Below, piece by piece: positions 6,053 through 11,067 of a stretch of DNA of 11,067 bases. The position numbers were made by a program, and so were the translations under genes. Each line of letters opens with the position of its first letter. The first letter of the stretch is position 1. This DNA is from Planctomycetota bacterium (GTDB taxonomy: Bacteria > Planctomycetota > Phycisphaerae > UBA1845 > PWPN01): NCBI GenBank assembly GCA_016209665.1, contig JACQVT010000721.1:1-11067 (forward strand). The letters run 5' to 3'. The notes under the pieces are model-generated. The model worked only from the letters and a program-made list of their open reading frames with translations. It was not told the origin of the DNA and made no database searches.

Positions 6053-6093
6053 GCGGCGAGAGCGGCAGGGTCGCTGCCGCCCCCGCTCGCCGC
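6053..6093. repeat. Nested GC-rich hairpin
   Basis: The outer stem GCGGCGAG (6053-6060) pairs with CTCGCCGC (6086-6093). Inside it GCGGCA (6062-6067) pairs with TGCCGC (6075-6080) around a seven-base loop. No gene encloses it. It is a repeat-like palindrome of unknown function in the long gap after the URO-D-like gene. Confidence 0.55.
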
Positions 6094-6120
6094 ACCCCCG
6101 TTTCGTTGAGTCCTCTGCTC

Positions 6121-6336
6121 TCAGTTTCGGGAGGCCGACGACAGGTCGTGCGCGGTGTGCGTGACGCCCGGCTGAGGGGCTGGGGCGGCGGTGCATCGGC
6201 GCAGGTTCGCCGCGGATGCGGGATCGCGGCGAGGGTCGGTGGTGGCCGGCAGGATGTTCGGCTTCGGGAATAGTCCCGGGACCACGACCAGGGTGATGAA
6301 CGTCGAGCGGTGCCGGATGGTGATGCTGGACATCAT
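6121..6336 (-). CDS. Doubtful small ORF, 71 residues, unknown
   Basis: This lies in a ~800-bp gene-poor gap. It begins MMSSITIRHRSTFITLVVVP, with a short hydrophobic stretch at residues 13-24, then becomes Pro/Ala/Thr-rich with basic residues. The main support is a strong Shine-Dalgarno (AGGGAGG on the minus strand, complement 6344-6350) about seven bases before the ATG, and mostly G/C third positions. No family is recognised. In DNA this GC-rich, open frames of this length arise by chance, and longer antisense frames overlap it. It could be a small membrane-associated protein or nothing. Confidence 0.25.
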   Translation of the reverse strand: MMSSITIRHRSTFITLVVVPGLFPKPNILPATTDPRRDPASAANLRRCTAAPAPQPGVTHTAHDLSSASRN

Positions 6337-6487
6337 GCGCGTGCCTCCCTTCGGCCCTGCGGGCGGCCCATCGACCCACGCCCGCCGTCGCGTCGGCTCG
6401 GCTCCGTACAACAATGGTTATCGAGGCTCCGGCGGAAATGTTGCCTGATTGGGCGAGTGATGTTCAGAGCGTGTGGGAGAAGCTCTC

Positions 6488-6519
6488 TCCGAGCCGCGCC
6501 TGTCACGAAGTGGGAGTGC
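6488..6519. repeat. Diverged inverted copy of the 34-bp repeat
   Basis: Read on the minus strand, this stretch matches the adjacent 34-bp repeat (TCCGA, CCGCG, GTCA and GGGAG blocks in the same order) with a few changes and a six-base insertion. It can pair with the third repeat copy around 6601-6625 to make a large stem. Confidence 0.45.
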
Positions 6520-6532
6520 CGCGCTGCCGGAC

Positions 6533-6626
6533 GCCGCTCCCTCATCCTCGCGGTTCGGACACGGCCGCCGCTCCATGACGATCGCGGTTCGGACACGGCC
6601 GCCGCTCCCTGACCGTCGCGGTTCGG
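6533..6626. repeat. 34-bp tandem repeat, about 2.8 copies
   Basis: Units of exactly 34 bases lie at 6533-6566, 6567-6600 and 6601-6626 (partial). The conserved core is CGCGGTTCGGACACGGCC and the GCCGCTCC block; differences cluster in the middle of the unit. It lies just beyond the stop codon of the minus-strand TPR/HEAT gene. The copies are directly adjacent without unique spacers, so this is not a CRISPR array. Confidence 0.8.
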
Positions 6627-6666
6627 AAAACCCCACGGTTCTCGCACACTCTCCTTGGAGGCGTCG

Positions 6667-8934
6667 TCAATGCTTCCCCTGCTCCTGTGTGAGGGCCGGC
6701 TGCGACGCGGCGGCGGCGATGCGGGCGGTGAGGGCGGCGGTCAGCCGGCGGACCCAGTCGTCGGGATCGGCCTGGGAAGCCTTGGTGAGGACGGGCTGGA
6801 ACTTGGCGCCATAGTGGTCGGCCAGGGCCCGCATGGCCAAGCCGCGGACCAGCCAGTGCGAGTCGCTCAGCAGGCGGCTGGCGGTGTTGGTGGCGTCGGC
6901 GTCCAGCGCGATCCAGCGGAGGCACTCGGCCAAGCGAAGGCGGACCTGCCAGTCGGCGTCGTCGGCCTGGGCGAGGATAGCGGCCTGGACGGCGGCGGCG
7001 TCGATGGGGCGGGCCGCGTACTGGAGGCGGCCGGCGAGAATATGCTGCTGCTCGGCGAGCAGCATGGTCAGCAGCTCCATCGCGGCGATGCGTTCGAATG
7101 GGTCGGCCGACCGCAGTTGGCGGAACAGGGCCGCCATCGTGTCGTCGCGGACTGCGAACGCCGAGCGGATGAACTTCAACTCGGCGAGCAAGCCGCCGAT
7201 ATCCGGGGCCCAGATTTCCTGGCCCTCGGCGTTGACAAACCGCAGAGGCGACAGCACGGCGGCGATCGTAACCTCGTGGGTCATTTGCGGCGTGCCGATC
7301 ATTCCCGAGCGGATCGCGCCGAGGTCGACGGTGTGGGCGACCTCGACGGTCTCGCCGGGCATCAGCCGGGTGGTGCGATTGAATGAGAAGCGGATGGTCG
7401 GGCCGGTCGTCCGGGCGCGGTCGCCGGAGGTCGCGACGGACATCAGCAGGTCGGGCACGACCATCAGGCCGGGGCCGAGGGTGACGGGGAAGGAGCCGAC
7501 GTTACGGAGCCGGGCGGTCAGCAGCCACGGTTCACCGGGGGGCATCTCGCGCTGGGGGACCTGCAACGTGAGTGACATATATTTGTCGGGGCGAAACGGG
7601 TAGTCGAGGACGGGCCAGGGGAACCGGCTGACGGCCTGGGCATCATCGGTGAGGGCGGGCCGACTGGCCGGCGGGGCGACGCCCAACCCGCGCATCGAGC
7701 GGGCGAGGAACATCCGGCCGTTGGGGTCGGCGGGGCGGGTGGTCGCTCGGTTGAGGGTCTGGCGGGCGAGATCCTGGGCGCCGCCGGCGGCGAGGGCCTG
7801 GGCGTATTCGGCGGCGGCGACGACATCCTTGTCGGCAATCGGTGCCAGCTCTGCCTTGGCCTCATCGAGGTGGCCAAGCTGTCGCAGGGCGGAACCCAGG
7901 GCGCGTCGGGCGACGATCGAGTCGGGGCGCTCGGCCAAGGCAACGCGGGCCAGCCGTTCCGCCTGATCGGGCTGAGGTTGGTAGCCGGTGTAGAACCACG
8001 CCATTTCAGCCGACAGTTGGGGGCCGAAGGCGCCCTGGGCGTCGGCCAGCAGGCGGCACCATTGCTCGTCGGCCTGCTTGATCAGCTCGTCGGCCTGGGC
8101 CTCCCGGCCCAGTGCCCGCAGAGCGGCGACGCGGTCGGTCATGACGGGGGCCAGATCGCCGAGGGGATCGGACATCCGCAGGAGGGCGGTCGCGTGGGCG
8201 TACAGCCGGTCGGCCGGCTCGGGCAGATTCACCAGCAGCAGTTGCTCGGCCGCCGCACGGGCGCGCTCGGGGTCGTCCGGGCAGGCGGTCAGCCCCAGCA
8301 ACAGATCGCTCAGACGCAGGGTCCGACCGACGGTCGGCGCCACGCTTCCCGCCTCTTCGGCCGGGAGGGTTGAGGGCGACGATTCCATCGCCTCGAGCAG
8401 CTCGCGGGCGGTGAAGTTGAAGTCGTAAGCGTCGATCGCGAACTTGGCCTGCTCGATGGCCCTGTCGCGCTGGCCGCGGTTGAAAAAGAACTCGGCCAGG
8501 CGGCGGCGGAGGTCGCTGGCGACCTTGCCGGGCAGATCGGGACGGCGGAGTCGCTCGGCGCAGAACTGGGCCCGCTGCTCGGCGGTCTGGAGACGTTCGA
8601 TTTCCTGGGCCAGCCAGTCGAGATGGGCGGCGATGTCGTCCGGCTGCAGCTCGACGTACCGTCCCAGGGCCTGGCGGGCCGCGTCGTCGCGACGCAGGGC
8701 CGACAGCATGTCATATTGCCACAGGTGCGGCTCGGCCAGACCGGGGTCGACCTTGCCGGCGGCCTGCATCAACAGCAGCGTGATCTCGCCGTCGGCATCG
8801 GACAACCCCGCCTGCTGCGTCCGGGGATAGTCCCGCCCGAGGTCCACAAGCCAGCGGGCGGTGTCGAGCGGCTTACCAACAACGGTGGTAGCCAGGATCA
8901 GGCCGACGACTAGCGGTTCGGGACCCATTCTCAT
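6667..8934 (-). CDS. TPR / beta-sandwich / HEAT-like repeat protein, function unknown
   Basis: A 755-residue protein. A hydrophobic stretch at residues 6-20 (LVVGLILATTVVG) suggests a signal peptide or membrane anchor. Residues ~30-420 are helical and TPR-like, clearest around 323-360 where AERPDSIVARRALGSALRQLGHLDEAKAEL shows the paired-helix pattern. Residues ~445-566 look like a beta-sandwich (LLTARLRNVGSFPVTLGPG, then RLMPGETVEVAHTV), as in proteins that compare relative weights of an extracellular ligand. Residues ~600-736 are HEAT-like (DPFERIAAMELL, DADWQVRLRLAECLRW, DSHWLVRGLAMRALADH). Such mosaics usually serve as protein-binding scaffolds; no catalytic motif is seen. The start at 8934 is chosen because AAGGAG lies six bases upstream; the frame stays open to 8976 without such support. 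It is divergent from the zinc-ribbon gene and has no operon partner in view. Confidence 0.8.
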   Translation of the reverse strand: MRMGPEPLVVGLILATTVVGKPLDTARWLVDLGRDYPRTQQAGLSDADGEITLLLMQAAGKVDPGLAEPHLWQYDMLSALRRDDAARQALGRYVELQPDDIAAHLDWLAQEIERLQTAEQRAQFCAERLRRPDLPGKVASDLRRRLAEFFFNRGQRDRAIEQAKFAIDAYDFNFTARELLEAMESSPSTLPAEEAGSVAPTVGRTLRLSDLLLGLTACPDDPERARAAAEQLLLVNLPEPADRLYAHATALLRMSDPLGDLAPVMTDRVAALRALGREAQADELIKQADEQWCRLLADAQGAFGPQLSAEMAWFYTGYQPQPDQAERLARVALAERPDSIVARRALGSALRQLGHLDEAKAELAPIADKDVVAAAEYAQALAAGGAQDLARQTLNRATTRPADPNGRMFLARSMRGLGVAPPASRPALTDDAQAVSRFPWPVLDYPFRPDKYMSLTLQVPQREMPPGEPWLLTARLRNVGSFPVTLGPGLMVVPDLLMSVATSGDRARTTGPTIRFSFNRTTRLMPGETVEVAHTVDLGAIRSGMIGTPQMTHEVTIAAVLSPLRFVNAEGQEIWAPDIGGLLAELKFIRSAFAVRDDTMAALFRQLRSADPFERIAAMELLTMLLAEQQHILAGRLQYAARPIDAAAVQAAILAQADDADWQVRLRLAECLRWIALDADATNTASRLLSDSHWLVRGLAMRALADHYGAKFQPVLTKASQADPDDWVRRLTAALTARIAAAASQPALTQEQGKH

Positions 8935-9012
8935 GCGTCGCTCCTTGCGGATGATCGCGGGTGGATAATATCGCAACGATCGGCTGGGGGCCAGTTATGA
9001 TTGATTTTGGAG

Positions 9013-9033
9013 GGCAGAAGGCAGAAGGTAGAA
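9013..9033. repeat. Heptamer tandem repeat GGCAGAA x3
   Basis: Two perfect GGCAGAA units (9013-9026) and one variant GGTAGAA (9027-9033) lie in the 148-bp divergent gap between the TPR/HEAT gene and the zinc-ribbon gene. The period is seven, as in the GAGAATG array near 3.1 kb. No clear promoter elements were found in the rest of the gap. Confidence 0.65.
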
Positions 9034-9082
9034 TGCCTAACCGGAGCATCCTCGATCCGGCGGTGACGCAATAGGCTGAAGC

Positions 9083-9385
9083 ATGATCGGACCTCGCACC
9101 TTCTTTCTGGCCGTCCTTCCGGTGGTGTACATCGTGGTCACCCTGGCGGGGCTGGGTTGGCATCGGCGCCGACGACGGCGGGCCGCCGCCTTGATGCGAG
9201 AGCGCGAACAGATGGGCCCATTCTGCCGGAAGTGCGGCTATCCGTTACGGGGGCTGAACTATCCCCGCTGTCCGGAATGTGGAACTCTACGGGGGTTCGA
9301 GGTGCCGCTGGAACAGTTGGACCTCACGGGGGAGGAGCGGGAACTCATCGACCGCAAGTGCCGCGGCCGTGGTGACTCCACGTGA
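9083..9385 (+). CDS. Small membrane protein with a zinc-ribbon motif
   Basis: A 100-residue protein with one N-terminal transmembrane segment (about residues 7-26), then a strongly basic stretch (HRRRRRR, 27-33), which by the positive-inside rule puts the C terminus in the cytoplasm. Four cysteines form CRKCGY (C48, C51) and CPECG (C63, C66), a CxxC-x11-CxxC zinc ribbon with the intervening LRGL. The same CGYxLRGL...RCPECG arrangement is, as far as I know, common in short planctomycete proteins of unknown function. An acidic tail follows (LTGEERELIDRKC). The Shine-Dalgarno is weak. It is divergent from the TPR/HEAT gene, and its role is unknown. Confidence 0.75.
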   Translation: MIGPRTFFLAVLPVVYIVVTLAGLGWHRRRRRRAAALMREREQMGPFCRKCGYPLRGLNYPRCPECGTLRGFEVPLEQLDLTGEERELIDRKCRGRGDST

Positions 9386-9526
9386 ACCGCGGTGTTGGTT
9401 CGGGTCAGCAAGGCATTTCGTGAGCTTCCCGTTCAGTCGGCCATGGCCCATACGGCGACGACGGGGGCCGGCGACGTACTTCGGGTTTGGTTCTACTACG
9501 CCAGGACGAGCCCTGCGCGGCGCTGA

Positions 9527-9596
9527 GGCGGGCAGGGATGCGCCCCGCCGATGCGGCGGAACAGAAGAAAGCGGGCAGGGATGCCCGCCCCCCAAG
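9527..9596. repeat. Two distant copies of the RAYT-associated REP
   Basis: A degenerate copy (9527-9549) is followed by a nearly perfect one (hairpin GCGGGCA-GGGA-TGCCCGC at 9571-9588, then C-run and AA to about 9595). The second has the A/G-rich leader AGAAGAAA and the same orientation as the direct copies at 4.7-4.85 kb. They lie about 5 kb from the transposase gene, so the family is dispersed and not only linked to its transposase. Confidence 0.8.
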
Positions 9597-9698
9597 GTTT
9601 GCGCCACGGCCTCGTTGCCGACCCGCCGGGGCTGCCGGACGGGTTGCCGGGGGTGGGTTGGGGGCTTAAGCTATTGGCCCGAACATCCTCGTTGGGTA

Positions 9699-9720
9699 CC
9701 CGGCCATCTCGCTGGCCGGG
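9699..9720. promoter_or_regulatory. Hairpin in the leader of the oxidoreductase gene
   Basis: CCCGGCCA (9699-9706) and TGGCCGGG (9713-9720) form a perfect eight-base-pair stem with a six-base loop, ending 29 bases before the ATG. It could be an mRNA 5' hairpin or a protein-binding dyad; nothing identifies a regulator. Confidence 0.35.
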
Positions 9721-9749
9721 GGCGGATCCTATTTGCGAAAGGACAGCAC

Positions 9750-11067
9750 ATGCCTGAGCGGACGAGCATCAGTCGCCGAGGTTTGCTGAAGGGGGCGGCG
9801 GCGGCCATCGCAGCGCCGTACATCGTCTCCGCGTCGGCCCTCGGCAAGAGCGGCTTCAAGCCGGCGAGCGAACGCATCACGGTGGGCTTCATCGGCATCG
9901 GCAACATGGGCGGCGGCCACCTGGGTGGATTCATCGAGGACAAGGAGGTGCAGGTCGTCGCCGTCTGCGACGTCGACGCCGTCAAGCGCCGCGACGCCCG
10001 CAACCGGGTCGAGAAGAAGTACGGCGAGAACCGTCCGTCGGGCACGTACAAGGGCTGCGACGAATATCACGAGTTCGAGCAACTTCTGGCCCGCCCGGAC
10101 ATCGACGCGGTGCTGATCGCGGTGCCCGATCACTGGCATGCGACGATCGCGATCTACGCCGCCCGCATGGGCAAGGACATCTACTGCGAGAAGCCCCTGA
10201 CGCTGACCATCCGCGAGGCCCAGGCCCTGGTCCAGGCGGTGCGGCGGTACGGCCGGGTGTTCCAGACGGGCAGCCAGCAGCGCAGCGAGAGCAACTTCCG
10301 GCTGGCTTGCGAGCTGGTGCAGAGCGGGCGCATCGGCAAGGTGCAGAAGGTGAACGTCGGCGTGGGCGGGCCGTCGCAGGAGCGGTATCTGCCCGCCGAG
10401 CCGGTCCGAGAGGGTCTGGACTGGGAGCGCTGGCTGGGCCCGGCGCCGTGGCAGCCGTACAACGCCACGCGGTGCAGCGGCGACTACGGCGGCGGCTGGC
10501 GGCACATCCGCGATTACTCCGGGGGCATGATGACCGACTGGGGCGCCCACCACTTCGACATCGCCCAGTGGGGCCTCGGGATGGACGGCAGCAACCCCGT
10601 CAAGATCGTCCCGCCCGCCAAGGCCCCCGACATCCGCCAGACGCCGAACCCCGACAAGGGCGAGGGGTTGGTCTACCACTACGCCAACGGCGTGCCGGTG
10701 TACCATGGCGCCGCGAACGGCATCCTGTTCACCGGCACGGACGGCAAGATCGAGGTCAACCGCGGCTACCTTCGCACCTGGCCCGACGAGATCGGCCTGG
10801 ACCCGCTCGGCGCCAACGACGTTCACCTGTACGAGAGCCCCGGCCACCGGCCGGACTGGATCAACTGCATCCGCACGCGCCAACGGCCCATCTGCGACGT
10901 GGCCATCGGAGCCAGCACGATTATCACCTGCCACCTGGGCAACATCGCGTACTGGCTGGGCCGGCCGATCCAGCCAGCGGCGGGCCTCCACGTCGCCGAT
11001 GATTTCGCCCTTGACCGGGACCCAGCGGATCGGCCGGCCCAGCCCGTACGCGATGTTGCCCAGGTGG
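9750..11067 (+). CDS. Gfo/Idh/MocA-family oxidoreductase, Tat-exported, C terminus lost
   Basis: An NAD(P)-dependent sugar or polyol dehydrogenase-type protein. The N terminus has a twin-arginine signal (SRRGLLKGAAAAIAAP, residues 8-23), so it is probably exported folded with its cofactor. The Rossmann motif GFIGIGNMGGGH spans 46-57. EKPL (147-150) is the family cofactor/substrate motif, and DWGAHHFD (263-270) holds the likely catalytic histidine. AAAGGA about six bases upstream supports the ATG at 9750. The normal C-terminal family pattern starts at CHLGNIAYWLGRPI (394-407) but breaks at about base 10971. From there the plus strand reads the reverse complement of the expected continuation, so residues after ~407 are not genuine, and the frame stays open to the window edge only by chance. 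Many such paralogues occur in planctomycetes; the substrate is unknown. Confidence 0.9.
   Translation, partial: MPERTSISRRGLLKGAAAAIAAPYIVSASALGKSGFKPASERITVGFIGIGNMGGGHLGGFIEDKEVQVVAVCDVDAVKRRDARNRVEKKYGENRPSGTYKGCDEYHEFEQLLARPDIDAVLIAVPDHWHATIAIYAARMGKDIYCEKPLTLTIREAQALVQAVRRYGRVFQTGSQQRSESNFRLACELVQSGRIGKVQKVNVGVGGPSQERYLPAEPVREGLDWERWLGPAPWQPYNATRCSGDYGGGWRHIRDYSGGMMTDWGAHHFDIAQWGLGMDGSNPVKIVPPAKAPDIRQTPNPDKGEGLVYHYANGVPVYHGAANGILFTGTDGKIEVNRGYLRTWPDEIGLDPLGANDVHLYESPGHRPDWINCIRTRQRPICDVAIGASTIITCHLGNIAYWLGRPIQPAAGLHVADDFALDRDPADRPAQPVRDVAQV
10931..11067. repeat. Fold-back inverted repeat at the end of the window (probable artefact)
   Basis: Bases 10931-10971 reappear as their reverse complement at 11027-11067 (about 41 bases with one mismatch). 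The intervening ~55 bases, read on the minus strand, encode RWVPVKGEIIGDVEARRW. That is what the C terminus of the oxidoreductase should say directly after YWLGRPI. The sequence has therefore turned back on its own opposite strand. The turn lies at CGGCCGATCC, a microhomology present on both strands. Confidence 0.85.

Larger units (their letters stand above)
9386..9749. other. Gene-free region before the oxidoreductase, with REP copies
   Basis: A 364-bp gap whose only recognisable contents are two REP copies and a small hairpin, listed separately. Short open frames here read through the REP sequence (peptides of the type AGRDARPP) and are not considered genes. No good -35/-10 pair was found for the downstream gene. 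Confidence 0.6.

Noticed and set aside
5890..6273. 127-residue plus-strand frame in the gap after the URO-D-like gene
   Set aside because: It reads through the 120-bp palindrome and the nested hairpin, is Arg/Gly-rich, and has no convincing ribosome binding site.
6533..6626. CRISPR array from the 34-bp repeat
   Set aside because: Units are directly adjacent with no unique spacers.
9729..10991. 420-residue minus-strand frame opposite the Gfo/Idh/MocA gene
   Set aside because: The plus strand has Tat, Rossmann and EKP motifs. The minus frame is low-complexity Val/Ala/Asp/Arg, a shadow. Only its first ~18 codons (GDVEARRW-like) resemble a protein, because of the fold-back.

Overview
The window is GC-rich. 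Its gene content looks like a member of the Planctomycetota, though the exact class cannot be read from it. The pointers are a twin-arginine-exported Gfo/Idh/MocA oxidoreductase, a URO-D-like protein with a His-x-Cys motif, a small membrane protein with a CxxCGY(x)LRGL...CPECG zinc ribbon, a divergent sugar-acid catabolism cluster, and intergenic DNA packed with short palindromic and tandem repeats. The window looks like an isolated (probably metagenomic) contig: a gene is cut at the left end, and the right end folds back on its own complement.

Layout. Positions 1-1570 (minus strand) hold an operon of an ACS/ExuT-like MFS sugar-acid importer and, overlapping it by ATGA, a KduD-like short-chain dehydrogenase that runs off the left edge. 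About 370 bp away on the other strand, 1943-3100 encodes a lipoprotein of the GH88/GH105 unsaturated uronyl hydrolase type. Together they suggest uptake and catabolism of unsaturated uronic acids from pectin-like or other lyase-cleaved polysaccharide: the hydrolase releases the unsaturated uronate, the MFS protein imports it or its derivative, and KduD reduces the diketo acid to 2-keto-3-deoxygluconate. An inverted heptamer-repeat block separates this gene from an RraA-family protein (3222-3887).

Positions 3888-4846 hold a REP-associated tyrosine transposase (RAYT, 3982-4575) set inside its apparent substrate. An inverted pair of about 30-bp REP palindromes lies just upstream, a second inverted pair with a related spacer lies just downstream, and two more direct copies run up to the start codon of the next gene. 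Two further copies lie near 9.5 kb. Most copies carry GGAG on the 5' side of the hairpin, the type of tetranucleotide known from RAYT/REP systems.

Positions 4849-5868 encode the URO-D-like protein. The roughly 800 bp from 5869 to 6666 contain repeats of other kinds (a 120-bp imperfect palindrome, a nested hairpin, a 34-bp tandem repeat) and one weak small-ORF candidate with a good ribosome binding site. Positions 6667-8934 (minus) encode a large TPR / beta-sandwich / HEAT-like protein of unknown function. Positions 9083-9385 encode the small membrane zinc-ribbon protein. From 9750 to the end runs the Gfo/Idh/MocA oxidoreductase. Its last ~95 bp (from about 10971) are the reverse complement of what should be its own C-terminal coding sequence, so the end of the window is most likely an assembly or chimeric-read artefact.
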